A stretch of 64,000 bases of DNA from JBNKFV01 sp050289485 (GCA_050289485.1 JBNKFV010000001.1:62001-126000), one strand, 5' to 3'; positions 8,392-17,642 are shown, numbered from the stretch's first letter. Translations and numbers: made by a program. The notes: generated from the sequence alone by a model not told the origin.

Positions 8392-8802
8392 CTACCGAAT
8401 CACTGGCAGGTTTTGCCCGGTCCACTCGGCCATACCGCCGTCAAGACGCACCACATTGTACCCGTGAGTACGTAACTCGCGGCCAACAGAGCCGGCATGC
8501 TGCCCCATTTTGTCGACCAGAATCAGAGTTTTGTCTTTCACACCAGACAGCTGCGAATGCTTATCTTTAGCCTGGTTAAACGGCAGGTGTAAGGCATCCA
8601 CAATATGTCCGGCAGAGTAATCCGATTTTTCTCGCACATCCACAAACACAGCGTTACCCGCGTTAATCATGCGCGTTGCCTCGTGTATCGACACCGTTTT
8701 ACCGCCTTTTTGCTTCTCGGTGTACATAAAGGTGTAAAGCAACACCAGCAACAGCGACACCAACAGCCATTGCTCACTCACAAAGGTCAGAAAATCTGCC
8801 AC
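8392..8802 (-). CDS. yibN: Rhodanese-like membrane protein (YibN-like), catalytic Cys replaced
   Basis: 136 aa. One N-terminal transmembrane helix (WLLVSLLLVLLYTFMY) is followed by a cytoplasmic rhodanese fold (VFVDVREKSDYSAGHIVDALHLPF, then VVRLDGGMAEWTGQNLPV). The active-site loop reads ILVDKMGQHAG, with Asp where active sulfurtransferases have Cys, so enzymatic sulfur transfer is unlikely. GTG 8802 is chosen because GGAGAGG precedes it at 9 nt; a TTG 21 bases upstream is the alternative. Gene order yibN-grxC-secB is conserved in gammaproteobacteria. The role is unknown; links to membrane protein biogenesis have been proposed for the family. Confidence 0.85.
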   Translation of the reverse strand: MADFLTFVSEQWLLVSLLLVLLYTFMYTEKQKGGKTVSIHEATRMINAGNAVFVDVREKSDYSAGHIVDALHLPFNQAKDKHSQLSGVKDKTLILVDKMGQHAGSVGRELRTHGYNVVRLDGGMAEWTGQNLPVIR

Positions 8803-8943
8803 GCGGTTAATCCTCTCCAACAAGCCCTAGGGAAAGCGCAGGAGTATACACGAAACCCCGACACGCTTAAGCCCTCATAGTATTTTGCCCCCTTTAACGC
8901 TAAAATTTCGGCTTAATTTTGATATTTTTAGCAGGTAGGTTTC

Positions 8944-10491
8944 ATGAGTGAAGTGAAAAAACCGTTGCTGTTGTTAGTTCTCGACGGTTACGGATACAGC
9001 GATAACCCCGAGCACAACGCTGTACACGCAGCAAACAAACCCGTTTGGGACAACATTTGGGCCAACCAGCCAAAAACACTGATACATACATCGGGTATGA
9101 GCGTGGGGCTACCGGAAGGGCAAATGGGCAACTCTGAAGTTGGCCATATGACATTGGGCGCGGGCCGCGTGGTTTACCAAAATTTCACTCGCATCAATAA
9201 AGCCATCAGCGACGGCGACTTTTTCACCAACCCGGTGTACATAAACGCTATTGATAAGGCAGTTAAGGCCAACAAAGCCGTACATATACTTGGCCTGCTG
9301 TCTCCCGGCGGCGTGCATAGCCATGAAGACCACATGCTCGCTATGGTCAAAATGGCCGCAGACCGTGACGCCAAAAAACTGTATCTCCACGCCATGCTGG
9401 ATGGCCGAGACACCCCGCCACGCAGCGCCAAAGCCTCCCTGGAAAAAGCCGAAGCCGCCATCAAAGCGGTGGGGGCTGGCCAGATTGCCAGCGTCTGTGG
9501 GCGGTTTTATGCACTGGACCGAGACCAGCGCTGGGACCGGGTTCAGGCAGCCTACGACCTGATGGTTGACGGCACTGCCGAATACCAGGCGAACTCTGCA
9601 GTCGCCGCACTAGAGGCCGCTTACGAACGCAACGAAAACGATGAATTTGTAAAACCCACGGCTATCGTCGATGCACAGGGCAATCCGACGCAAATCAATG
9701 ATGGCGACAGTGTCATTTTCATGAATTTCCGCCCTGACCGTGCACGCCAGATTACCCGCGCATTTGTAAACAGCGACTTCGACGGATTCGTCCGCAATCG
9801 CGTACCCGCACTCGCTGACTTTGTGATGACAACGGAATACGCTGCCGATATCAACACCCCGTGCGCGTTCCCACCAGAGTCACTGGTCAACTCATTCGGC
9901 GACTATCTGGCAAAGCAGCACAAGCACCAGCTGCGCATTGCAGAAACCGAAAAATATGCCCACGTCACGTTCTTTTTCAGCGGCGGGCAGGAAGACCTTT
10001 ACGAAGGTGAAGACCGCATTCTGGTACCCTCGCCTAAAGTGGCCACCTACGACCTAAAACCAGAAATGAGCGCGTATGAAGTCACCGATAAACTGGTCGA
10101 AGCCATTAAAAGCAACAAGTACGATGCCATTATCTGCAACTATGCCAACTGCGATCAGGTTGGCCACACCGGTATTTTCGACGCATCGGTAAAAGCCGTT
10201 GAGGTGGTAGACGAATGCCTGGGCAAGGTGTTTGCGGCGCTAAAAGAGGTTGGCGGCGAAGCACTGGTCACGGCAGACCACGGCAATGTGGAAATCATGT
10301 TTGATGACCAGTCCAATCAGGCTCACACCCAGCATACCACTCTGCCAGTACCGCTAATTTATGTTGGTGATCGTACTATCAGCCTCAGCGACAATGGCAG
10401 CCTGGCTGATGTAGCCCCCACCATGCTGGCGTTAATGGACCTACCGCAACCGGCAGAAATGACCGGCCGCAACCTGGTGGTTAAGACCTGA
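8944..10491 (+). CDS. gpmI: 2,3-bisphosphoglycerate-independent phosphoglycerate mutase
   Basis: 515 aa. Interconverts 3- and 2-phosphoglycerate in glycolysis using two Mn2+. The alkaline-phosphatase-type metal sites are visible: LLVLDGYGYSDNPEHNAV at the N-terminus with the first Asp, MGNSEVGHMTLGAG with the phosphorylated Ser, and VTADHGNVEIM near the C-terminus. Length is standard. The ATG follows AGGTAGGT. It is divergent from the yibN-like gene and upstream of envC, as in E. coli. Confidence 0.98.
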   Translation: MSEVKKPLLLLVLDGYGYSDNPEHNAVHAANKPVWDNIWANQPKTLIHTSGMSVGLPEGQMGNSEVGHMTLGAGRVVYQNFTRINKAISDGDFFTNPVYINAIDKAVKANKAVHILGLLSPGGVHSHEDHMLAMVKMAADRDAKKLYLHAMLDGRDTPPRSAKASLEKAEAAIKAVGAGQIASVCGRFYALDRDQRWDRVQAAYDLMVDGTAEYQANSAVAALEAAYERNENDEFVKPTAIVDAQGNPTQINDGDSVIFMNFRPDRARQITRAFVNSDFDGFVRNRVPALADFVMTTEYAADINTPCAFPPESLVNSFGDYLAKQHKHQLRIAETEKYAHVTFFFSGGQEDLYEGEDRILVPSPKVATYDLKPEMSAYEVTDKLVEAIKSNKYDAIICNYANCDQVGHTGIFDASVKAVEVVDECLGKVFAALKEVGGEALVTADHGNVEIMFDDQSNQAHTQHTTLPVPLIYVGDRTISLSDNGSLADVAPTMLALMDLPQPAEMTGRNLVVKT

Positions 10492-10499
10492 TTAACAAT

Positions 10500-10517
10500 G
10501 CCGGGCCTGCGCCCGGC
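10500..10517 (+). terminator. GC-rich hairpin between gpmI and envC
   Basis: GCCGGGC/GCCCGGC stem with 4-nt loop directly after the gpmI stop, without a U-tract. It is more likely an intercistronic hairpin (mRNA stabilising or partial stop) than a full terminator. Confidence 0.4.
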
Positions 10518-10540
10518 TCAATCACACAATGGGAGTCGCT

Positions 10541-11725
10541 GTGCGTAAACTCATATTGTCTTACCTGTTTCGCGGCTGTGGTCTGCTGGTGATGCTCGCA
10601 GGCGTTACCGCATCAGTGCACGCCGCCGAAACCGAAGCAGAGTATCAGGCGCGCCTTAACAAACTAAAGGCGACGATTAGCCAGATTACCCGCGAGCTGG
10701 AAAGTGTGAAAGGCACTCGATCTGAACTGGAAAAAGAGTTACAGGGCTCTGAAACCAAAATCAGTGACCTGAACAAGAAAATTGCAGAGATACAAGAGGC
10801 GCTGGCCAAGGAAAAAAAGCGACTAGCGGCGCTTCAAACTGAACGCGCCGCACTGGAGCAAAAACGTAACGCCCAGCAACAGCAGGCTGGGCGTTACATT
10901 AAGGCTGCCTATCAACTGGGCCAGCAAAGCGAAATCAAACTGCTGTTAAACCAAAGTAATCCCACAGACGTTTCGCGCACACTGCGCTATTACGACTACT
11001 TTATTCAAGCCCACAGCAAACACATAAAAAGCTACCTGCAAACACTGAATCGACTGGCAGAAGTCGAGCCGCAAATCATTACCAGTAAAAACCAACTTGA
11101 ACAGAGCCAACAAAACCTCGTCAAGCAACAACGGGCTTTAACCCAGAGCCAAGCGCAACGCAAACAAACACTGGTCAAGCTCAATAAAGATATATCGCAA
11201 AAAGAAAATTCGCTGGCAAGTCTGAAAAAAGACCGCGAGCAATTGCAAAAATTGCTGGATGAAATGTCGGACTTTCTCGCCAACCTTGCACCGCCAGGAG
11301 ACAGCACACCCTTTAGGAAACGCCAGGGCAAACTATCGTGGCCCACTTATGGCAAACTAACCGCCTCCTTTGGCAGTCGTCGCAATGGTGGCCTAAACTG
11401 GGACGGCGTATTTATTACCAGCAAAGAGGGCACACCCGTCAAAGCCATTCATGGAGGCCACGTGGTTTTTTCCGATTACCTACGTGGTCATGGCATGCTG
11501 TTGATTATTGATCACGGTAACGGTTATATGAGCCTTTATGCCCACAATCAGACGTTACTGAAAGATACCGGCGAATGGGTTAACGCAGGCGATACCGTCG
11601 CCCGAGTAGGCAATAGCGGCGGCCTGAGTGAAGCCGGGTTATATTTTGAAATACGCCATCAAGGCAAACCCATAAACCCGGCACGGTGGTGCCAGGGTCA
11701 CGTTAAGACGTCGGCCCGTGCATAA
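10541..11725 (+). CDS. envC: Murein hydrolase activator EnvC (LytM/M23 domain)
   Basis: 394 aa. Periplasmic activator of AmiA/AmiB amidases at the division site. Signal peptide at the N-terminus (LILSYLFRGCGLLVMLAGVTASVHA), then a long coiled coil (about residues 25-245, rich in Lys/Glu/Gln heptads), then a C-terminal LytM domain (KLTASFGSRRNGGLNWDGVFI, GHGMLLIIDHGNGYMSLYAHN). The first His of the zinc site is lost: GGLNWDG replaces the HxGxD pattern of active M23 enzymes. This fits the non-catalytic EnvC class. GTG 10541 is preferred because GGGAG ends 5 nt before it; ATG 10529 is possible. Confidence 0.93.
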   Translation: MRKLILSYLFRGCGLLVMLAGVTASVHAAETEAEYQARLNKLKATISQITRELESVKGTRSELEKELQGSETKISDLNKKIAEIQEALAKEKKRLAALQTERAALEQKRNAQQQQAGRYIKAAYQLGQQSEIKLLLNQSNPTDVSRTLRYYDYFIQAHSKHIKSYLQTLNRLAEVEPQIITSKNQLEQSQQNLVKQQRALTQSQAQRKQTLVKLNKDISQKENSLASLKKDREQLQKLLDEMSDFLANLAPPGDSTPFRKRQGKLSWPTYGKLTASFGSRRNGGLNWDGVFITSKEGTPVKAIHGGHVVFSDYLRGHGMLLIIDHGNGYMSLYAHNQTLLKDTGEWVNAGDTVARVGNSGGLSEAGLYFEIRHQGKPINPARWCQGHVKTSARA

Positions 11726-11766
11726 TGCACAAATCACTGCGATTTTTTTTTGACTGGTGTAGTCTA

Positions 11767-11907
11767 GGGAGCCTCTGAAAAACGTAGTCGAGGTAGCGAG
11801 TGCAAGGCAAAAATTGGCGAAAAGAGGGAGTTTACGAGTGATAAACGACCGATTTGAGCTAATTTTTAACGCATCAATCGCAACGCAGATAGTTTTCAGA
11901 GATTCCC
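11767..11907. repeat. 141-bp MITE-like palindromic element
   Basis: Ends GGGAGCCTCTGAAAA and TTTTCAGAGATTCCC are inverted copies with two mismatches. Further nested complementary blocks occur at AAAAATT (11809-11815)/AATTTTT (11861-11867) and GTTTA (11830-11834)/TAAAC (11842-11846), so the whole unit can fold into one long hairpin. It encodes no protein. Short repeats with CTCTGAAAA ends are scattered in many gammaproteobacterial genomes (from memory, not searched). No second copy is seen in this window and no clear target duplication flanks it. It lies in the envC-ctpA gap and ends 51 bp before the ctpA start. Confidence 0.7.
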
Positions 11908-11958
11908 GCAACGCCACACTACGGTAACCGAGCAAGCACTCATAAACGGACCAACTGC

Positions 11959-13314
11959 ATGTTAAGACCTAAGCGCTACCTTTCGCCATTTGCCCTCTTC
12001 GCATTTCTGTCATTCAACAGCCTTAGTCATGCCGAAGGCACCGACAAGACAATCAGTGTTGACAAAATTGAGCCAGAGGCCGAAGCAGTAGCGCAAGGCC
12101 AACTACCGCTCGACGAGTTGCGTATTTTCACTAAGGTGTTCGACCATATTAAGCAAACTTACGTTGAAGAAATCAGTGATCGCGACCTACTGCGCTACGC
12201 CATCAAAGGCATGCTGTCGGAACTTGACCCTCACTCTGCCTACCTGGATGAGACATCATTTGACGATTTACAGATGAACACCACCGGTGAATTCGGTGGC
12301 CTAGGCATTGAAGTGGGTATGGAAAATGGCTTCGTTAAAGTCATCTCACCGATTGACGATACACCCGCATCCAGGGCTGGCGTTGAAGCGGGCGACCTTA
12401 TTATCAAATTGGACGACACCCCTATCAAAGGACTTACCCTTAACGAAGCCGTCGAACTGATGCGCGGCCCCAAAGGCAGCAAAATTGTATTGACCATCGT
12501 GCGAGAAGGGCAAGAACAGCCCTTTGAACTTACCCTGGAACGAGACACTATCAAAGTCAAAAGCGTACGTTCCGACATGGTCGAGCCTGGCTATGGCTAT
12601 ATCCGTATTGCCCAGTTTCAGCTTGGCACCGGTGGCGATGTGCGCGACGCCGTTAAAAAGCTTAAAGCCAAGGGCCCACTCAAAGGCCTGATTCTGGATC
12701 TGCGCAACAACCCCGGCGGCGTTTTACAGGCATCCGTCGAAGTTGCCGATACATTCCTCGATGGTGGTCTTGTAGTCTACACGGAAGGCCGTATCAAAGA
12801 CGCGGATGTACGCTACAGTGCAACTAAAGGTGACGAGCTTGATGGCCTCCCCATGGTAGTGCTGATTAATGATGGTTCTGCATCTGCCTCGGAAATTGTT
12901 GCCGGTGCGCTACAAGACCAACACCGCGCGGTGGTAGTGGGTACCGATAGTTTCGGCAAAGGATCGGTACAAACCGTAATTCCGATCAGCGAAGACCGCG
13001 CCATAAAACTAACCACAGCACTCTACTTTACACCCAACGGCCGCTCCATTCAGGCACAGGGTATTAGCCCGGATATTGTAGTGGAACGAGCCAAGGTTAC
13101 CGCCGTAAAACGTCGTGCCGGCGTTACCGAAGCAGATCTTGAAGGGCATTTGGACAACGCCACCGGAGGTGAAGAGAAAAATGCCAAACAACGCGCGCAG
13201 TCGGTCTCGACACAACTGTTTGAAGACGATAATCAAGTGTTTGAAGCCCTGAATCTGCTCAAAGCGCTACACCTTTTTGGTCAACCCAAACCGACCATTG
13301 CCGAACAAGAATGA
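11959..13314 (+). CDS. ctpA: Carboxyl-terminal processing protease, S41 family
   Basis: 451 aa. Signal peptide (SPFALFAFLSFNSLSHA), an N-terminal helical region, a PDZ domain (about residues 95-185, GEFGGLGIEVGMENGFVKVISPIDDTPA), then the S41 protease core with catalytic Ser in NDGSASASEIVAGAL and Lys in DSFGKGSVQ. Periplasmic proteases of this group trim lipoproteins and peptidoglycan hydrolases. An S41 gene downstream of envC is common in pseudomonads. The start is the first ATG giving a signal peptide. The tail carries a charged linker after residue 385. Confidence 0.95.
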   Translation: MLRPKRYLSPFALFAFLSFNSLSHAEGTDKTISVDKIEPEAEAVAQGQLPLDELRIFTKVFDHIKQTYVEEISDRDLLRYAIKGMLSELDPHSAYLDETSFDDLQMNTTGEFGGLGIEVGMENGFVKVISPIDDTPASRAGVEAGDLIIKLDDTPIKGLTLNEAVELMRGPKGSKIVLTIVREGQEQPFELTLERDTIKVKSVRSDMVEPGYGYIRIAQFQLGTGGDVRDAVKKLKAKGPLKGLILDLRNNPGGVLQASVEVADTFLDGGLVVYTEGRIKDADVRYSATKGDELDGLPMVVLINDGSASASEIVAGALQDQHRAVVVGTDSFGKGSVQTVIPISEDRAIKLTTALYFTPNGRSIQAQGISPDIVVERAKVTAVKRRAGVTEADLEGHLDNATGGEEKNAKQRAQSVSTQLFEDDNQVFEALNLLKALHLFGQPKPTIAEQE

Positions 13315-13424
13315 TCGCTCGGCTGCCGTTTACAGCCATCGAGCCCCTTCGAGCGGGGCAGATGGCGGTAAACGGCTGCCATCATCGCTTCAACCACCTA
13401 CCGGCCAACAAGATCTCACACCGG

Positions 13425-14387
13425 ATGCATAAACATCGCCACAGCATAATCAGCTACCTACTGGCACTCGCCTGCAGTACATCACTATTGACCAGTCTCA
13501 TCGGCTGCGACGAAAAGCACGCTGAAGCCCCTGCAACAACGCCCCCCGTGATTACTCCCGCCAGTGAAGAGGTTGATACGGATACCCCGACCCTCGTGGT
13601 CGAACCGCCCGCAGAGCAACAGCAAGTTCATCAACCCCCGCCAAGCGCCGCCGTGTCAAGGCTGGCCATTATTATCGACGATATAGGCTACAACCATGAA
13701 AACGGCTTACGCGTCACCCAACTGCCGGCCAACATCACCCTGGCGGTGCTGCCATTCAGCCCCCACGGGCCTGAACTAGCAAAAGCGGCTGCCAACGAAG
13801 GCAAAGAAATCATGCTGCATACCCCCATGAGTACCCTGGGCGGGCGTAAGCTGGATACGGGAGGCCTCGACGAACATATGAGTCAGGCCGACTTTATACG
13901 CACCCTTTACGCCGATTTAGACTCAATCCCCGCCGTCAAAGGTGTTAACAACCACATGGGAAGTCGGCTCACCCAGCAGAGTGAACCTATGTTGTGGCTA
14001 ATGGAAGCCCTGAAAACTCGCTCCCTGTACTTTGTCGACAGCCGCACCACCGCTGACAGTCTTGCCTATGAAACCGCCCAGGAAAATGCCTTACGCAGTG
14101 CCAAACGCGATATCTTTCTCGACAATCAGCGCTCTCCAGAAGCTATTGCCAAACAACTGCGCAAAGCCATACGCATTGCCGAGAAAAAAGGCTACGCCAT
14201 CGCCATCGGGCACCCTTACAACGAAACACTGGATGTCCTGGAAAAACTGCTGCCAGAGCTAATAAGTGATAGTCAGGTTCAGCTGGTGCCAGCCTCAGCT
14301 GTAGTAACCGCAGATCCAGAACAACACCTGCTGCGCCTTGCCGATCACCGCGACAGCGATAAAAAGGAGTTAAAATCCAACAACTGA
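13425..14387 (+). CDS. Divergent polysaccharide deacetylase family protein (YibQ-like), probable lipoprotein
   Basis: 320 aa from ATG 13425. The family core (LAIIIDDIGYNHENGLRVTQLPANITLAVLPFSPHG, EIMLHTPMSTLGG, VNNHMGSRLT, YFVDSRTT, IAIGHPYNETLDVL) matches the divergent polysaccharide deacetylase family, NodB-like folds with unknown substrate. The chosen start gives a signal peptide ending in L-I-G-C, a lipobox. The frame also opens at 13311 with an ATG overlapping the ctpA stop, but that would put 38 residues before the signal peptide. A Pro-rich linker (residues about 30-75) follows the lipid anchor. It completes the envC-ctpA-yibQ set. Confidence 0.87.
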   Translation: MHKHRHSIISYLLALACSTSLLTSLIGCDEKHAEAPATTPPVITPASEEVDTDTPTLVVEPPAEQQQVHQPPPSAAVSRLAIIIDDIGYNHENGLRVTQLPANITLAVLPFSPHGPELAKAAANEGKEIMLHTPMSTLGGRKLDTGGLDEHMSQADFIRTLYADLDSIPAVKGVNNHMGSRLTQQSEPMLWLMEALKTRSLYFVDSRTTADSLAYETAQENALRSAKRDIFLDNQRSPEAIAKQLRKAIRIAEKKGYAIAIGHPYNETLDVLEKLLPELISDSQVQLVPASAVVTADPEQHLLRLADHRDSDKKELKSNN

Positions 14388-14497
14388 TGACATGGATGCG
14401 ATTTTCCCCGACGAACGAACCATCAAACTGACATTTCACCTTGCTTAATCGTTCAAAAAGGATACAGTTAGAAGATAAACGTGAACGGAGAAATCGT

Positions 14498-14722
14498 ATG
14501 TCAATGAACCGTTTTGGTGAACGGGGCGAAACACCGAACCGCGCGGATCGAGTTTTTCAAAAAGACTCTTACTGGTACTATCGCACACGCGAGGGTGTGA
14601 ATATTGGCCCTTTTGACAGCCGCCAGGATGCCAGTAATGGCGTAGTGGAGTTTATTGATTTTGTATCCAGCGCCAACCCCAAAGCCCTGCAAACACTGTA
14701 TCAGTGTGCCGGCTACGCCTAA
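14498..14722 (+). CDS. Small conserved protein, DUF6316-like
   Basis: 74 aa, no signal peptide or membrane segment. It opens with MSMNRFGERGETPNRADRV and contains SYWYYRTREGVNIGPFDS, a pattern I associate with the DUF6316 family of small proteins of marine gammaproteobacteria; the family name is from memory. GGAG lies 8-11 nt before the ATG; a longer frame starting at 14441 lacks this. The aromatic, GYF/PilZ-like sheet (WYYRTREGVNIGPF) hints at a binding module. Function unknown. Confidence 0.75.
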   Translation: MSMNRFGERGETPNRADRVFQKDSYWYYRTREGVNIGPFDSRQDASNGVVEFIDFVSSANPKALQTLYQCAGYA

Positions 14723-14737
14723 CGTACTCTCTGCTTG

Positions 14738-14764
14738 AGGCAACATGACCGGTTGCCTTATTTA
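14738..14764 (+). terminator. Terminator between the DUF6316 gene and hisF
   Basis: AGGCAAC/GTTGCCT stem (14738-14744, 14752-14758) followed by TATTT on the plus strand. It overlaps the last codon of the convergent hisF. Confidence 0.7.
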
Positions 14765-15535
14765 AAGGCGCATTTCAATTCCCTGGGCCTGCATAAAGGC
14801 CTTGGCTTCTGGTACGGTGTGCTGCCCAAAGTGGAAGATACTCGCCGCCAGTACCGCATCGGCCTTTCCTTCTTTTACACCATCAACCAGATGCTGCAAG
14901 CTACCTACTCCGCCTGAGGCAATCACGGGAATATCCACGGCATCACTGATTGCCCGAGTCACTCCAAGGTCAAAGCCGTTTTTGGTACCGTCACGATCCA
15001 TGCTGGTTAGCAGAATTTCACCCGCCCCATAGTCAGCCATGCGTTTGGCCCAAGCGACTGCATCAATACCGGTGGGTTTACGTCCACCATGGGTAAAGAT
15101 CTCCCAGCGCGGTGGTTCGCCCTCAGCACTAACCTTTTTCGCGTCAATCGCCACAACAATACACTGGGCGCCAAACCGCTCAGAGGCTTCACGCACAAAC
15201 TCGGGCCTGTGCACAGCAGCCGAATTGATGCTGACTTTATCAGCACCGGCATTGAGCATTCTGCGAATATCTTCCAGCGTACGAATGCCGCCCCCTACTG
15301 TGAGCGGAATAAACACTTCACTGGCAATTTTCTCTACGGTGTGAACCGTTGTTTCCCGCCCTTCGTGACTGGCGGTGATATCCAAAAAGGTAATTTCGTC
15401 TGCACCCTGCTCATTGTAGCGCTTGGCCACCTCTACCGGATCGCCGGCATCGCGGATATCGACAAACTGCACACCTTTCACAACCCGCCCGGCATCAACG
15501 TCGAGGCACGGAATAATTCTTTTTGCCAGAGCCAT
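14762..15535 (-). CDS. hisF: Imidazole glycerol phosphate synthase subunit HisF
   Basis: 257 aa. Cyclase half of IGP synthase; uses ammonia from HisH to convert PRFAR into imidazole-glycerol phosphate and AICAR. TIM barrel with catalytic Asp in IIPCLDVDAGRVVKG (Asp11) and the second Asp in VVVAIDAKKV; phosphate loops GGGIRTLEDI and ASGGVGSLQH are present. Last gene of a hisB-hisH-hisA-hisF cluster read leftwards; hisA ends 27 bp upstream. Confidence 0.98.
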   Translation of the reverse strand: MALAKRIIPCLDVDAGRVVKGVQFVDIRDAGDPVEVAKRYNEQGADEITFLDITASHEGRETTVHTVEKIASEVFIPLTVGGGIRTLEDIRRMLNAGADKVSINSAAVHRPEFVREASERFGAQCIVVAIDAKKVSAEGEPPRWEIFTHGGRKPTGIDAVAWAKRMADYGAGEILLTSMDRDGTKNGFDLGVTRAISDAVDIPVIASGGVGSLQHLVDGVKEGKADAVLAASIFHFGQHTVPEAKAFMQAQGIEMRL

Positions 15536-15562
15536 ATGATCTACCCAGTTTACCCGCTGAAA

Positions 15563-16294
15563 TTAACCTGCATCGCAATAACGTTGTGCTTCTTGAACAT
15601 CCAGAGTGCCTTCGTAAATGGCGCGACCCGTAATCGCCCCGCAAATACCTTGACCAGCAACGGCTTTCAAAGCGCGAATATCATCCATATTGGTAATCCC
15701 GCCGGAAGCAATCACCGGTATCGATGACGCTTGCGCCATCGCCAGCGTAGCCTCAACGTTAACCCCTTGCATCATGCCATCACGGGCAATATCGGTGTAC
15801 ACAATGGCATCAACACCATCTACCTCAAACCGCTTGGCCAGATCCGTCGCTTTCACGTCAGACACCTCTGCCCAGCCGTCAGTGGCCACCAAACCATTTT
15901 TCGCATCAAGCCCCACAATAATGTGACCAGGAAACTGTTTGCACATATCAGTAACAAACTGAGGCTCCTTCACCGCCTTAGTGCCAATAATCACATAATT
16001 CACACCCGCATCAAGGTAATACTCTATGGTTTCAGCGCTGCGGATACCCCCGCCAATCTGGATGGGTAGCTCGGGAAAAGCCTTGGCAATGGCAGTAACG
16101 ATACTGCCATTGACCGGCTTGCCATCGAAAGCACCGTTAAGGTCGACCAAATGCAGGCGGCGCGCGCCTTTCTCAACCCATTGCCGTGCCATGGCAACGG
16201 GGTCGTCACTAAACACGGTAGAGTCATCCATCAGACCCTGGCGCAAACGCACACACTGCCCGTCTTTCAAATCTATCGCTGGAATAATCAACAT
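15563..16294 (-). CDS. hisA: ProFAR isomerase HisA
   Basis: 243 aa. Isomerises ProFAR to PRFAR in histidine synthesis. TIM barrel with IIPAIDLKDGQCVRLRQG at the N-terminus (catalytic Asp8), GGGIRSAETI and the second catalytic Asp in VYTDIARDGMMQGVN. Standard length. It lies between hisH (44 bp upstream) and hisF. Confidence 0.98.
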   Translation of the reverse strand: MLIIPAIDLKDGQCVRLRQGLMDDSTVFSDDPVAMARQWVEKGARRLHLVDLNGAFDGKPVNGSIVTAIAKAFPELPIQIGGGIRSAETIEYYLDAGVNYVIIGTKAVKEPQFVTDMCKQFPGHIIVGLDAKNGLVATDGWAEVSDVKATDLAKRFEVDGVDAIVYTDIARDGMMQGVNVEATLAMAQASSIPVIASGGITNMDDIRALKAVAGQGICGAITGRAIYEGTLDVQEAQRYCDAG

Positions 16295-16338
16295 AAAACT
16301 AACCTTTAATACCTAATTGCCCTAGCCGCACTGCAACG

Positions 16339-16992
16339 CTAGGGTTTGCCATTCCAGTTCACAAAGTTTTGCAGCAGTTGCAAACCAGCGTGGTGACTTT
16401 TTTCCGGGTGAAATTGCACGGCAAACAGGTTGTTGTCGCTCAGTGCAGTACAGAATGTTTGCGAATAGTGGCACTGCCCAGCCACCTGCGCGGCGTTATT
16501 TGCCACAACAAAATAACTGTGCACAAAATAAAAGCGGCTCATGTCGTCGATATGCTGCCACACAGGGTGATCAATGGTTTGCTTCACCTGATTCCAGCCC
16601 ATGTGCGGCACTTTTAAGTGCTCACCGTTTTCGTCATGCAGATTGCGGCCAAAAAAATTGACGCTTCCAGGCAGTATGCCTAAGCAATCAATACCGTTGT
16701 TTTCTTCGCTGAAATCCATCAGCGCCTGCATACCAACACAAATAGCCAATACCGGCTTACCCGAGTGAATTTCCTGCTGAATCAGTGTATCGAACCCCAG
16801 TCGACGTATTTCGCCCATGCAATCGCGAATAGCGCCCACACCGGGAAAGATTACACGATCTGCGGCACGAACCTGTTCACTGTCTGAGGTCACGATCACA
16901 TCAAGATCAGGCGCCACTTTGCCGACTGCGCTGGCAACGGAATGCAGATTGCCCATACCGTAATCGATAATCGCAAGCTGTTGTTTACTCAT
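16339..16992 (-). CDS. hisH: Imidazole glycerol phosphate synthase subunit HisH
   Basis: 217 aa. Glutaminase subunit that feeds ammonia to HisF. Class I amidotransferase triad: nucleophile Cys in LAICVGMQALMDFSEE, and His/Glu in FAVQFHPEKSHHAGLQLL. An upstream in-frame start would add eight residues. ATG 16992 follows AAAGGTT and begins with MSKQQLAIIDYGMGNLHS, the usual N-terminus. Confidence 0.97.
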   Translation of the reverse strand: MSKQQLAIIDYGMGNLHSVASAVGKVAPDLDVIVTSDSEQVRAADRVIFPGVGAIRDCMGEIRRLGFDTLIQQEIHSGKPVLAICVGMQALMDFSEENNGIDCLGILPGSVNFFGRNLHDENGEHLKVPHMGWNQVKQTIDHPVWQHIDDMSRFYFVHSYFVVANNAAQVAGQCHYSQTFCTALSDNNLFAVQFHPEKSHHAGLQLLQNFVNWNGKP

Positions 16993-17045
16993 TGAATAAC
17001 CTTTGCGCCCACACAAGCAGGCATACGTAGATAAAATCGGGGCGG

Positions 17046-17642
17046 TTACAACGAACCTTTCGTGGATGGCATAACGCCTGCCATTCGCGGATCCAGCTCA
17101 AGCGCCATACGTAACGCCCGGCCAAACGCCTTGAACACGGTTTCGATCTGATGGTGCGCATTGTCGCCTCGCAAACAGTCGATATGCAGAGTCACATTGG
17201 CATGATTAACAAAACCATGGAAAAATTCTGAAAACAGCTCGGTATCGAATGCCCCCACCCGTTTCTGGGTAAATGGCACCTTCATTATCAGGCCTGGGCG
17301 CCCGGAAAAGTCGATAACAACCCGAGACAGGGCTTCGTCAAGGGGAACATACGCATGGCCATAACGACGAATCCCCTTTTTATCACCAACGGCCTGATTA
17401 ATAGCCTGCCCCAGCGTGATACCAATGTCTTCTACCGAGTGATGGTCGTCGATATGCGTATCGCCTTTGCAAACAATATCCAGGTCAATCAAGCCATGGC
17501 GGGCAATCTGGTCCATCATGTGTTCCAGAAACGGTACGCCGGTATCAAAAGCGGCCTTACCGGTGCCATCCAGATTAACCGCTACACTGATCTGTGTTTC
17601 CAGTGTATCCCGGTTTACCTGTGCTGTTCGCTGACTCATCAT
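17046..17642 (-). CDS. hisB: Imidazoleglycerol-phosphate dehydratase
   Basis: 198 aa, monofunctional HisB without the phosphatase domain found in enterics, as in pseudomonads. Di-manganese dehydratase with the two His-rich metal motifs: HHSVEDIGITLGQA and HHQIETVFKAFGRAL. GGAG precedes two consecutive ATGs; translation may start at 17642 or 17639. First gene of the his cluster. The phosphatase and the remaining his genes are not in this window. Confidence 0.97.
   Translation of the reverse strand: MMSQRTAQVNRDTLETQISVAVNLDGTGKAAFDTGVPFLEHMMDQIARHGLIDLDIVCKGDTHIDDHHSVEDIGITLGQAINQAVGDKKGIRRYGHAYVPLDEALSRVVIDFSGRPGLIMKVPFTQKRVGAFDTELFSEFFHGFVNHANVTLHIDCLRGDNAHHQIETVFKAFGRALRMALELDPRMAGVMPSTKGSL

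Noticed and set aside
15089..15727. 212-codon plus-strand frame across hisF/hisA
   Set aside because: Antisense to two clear his genes; composition mirrors them.
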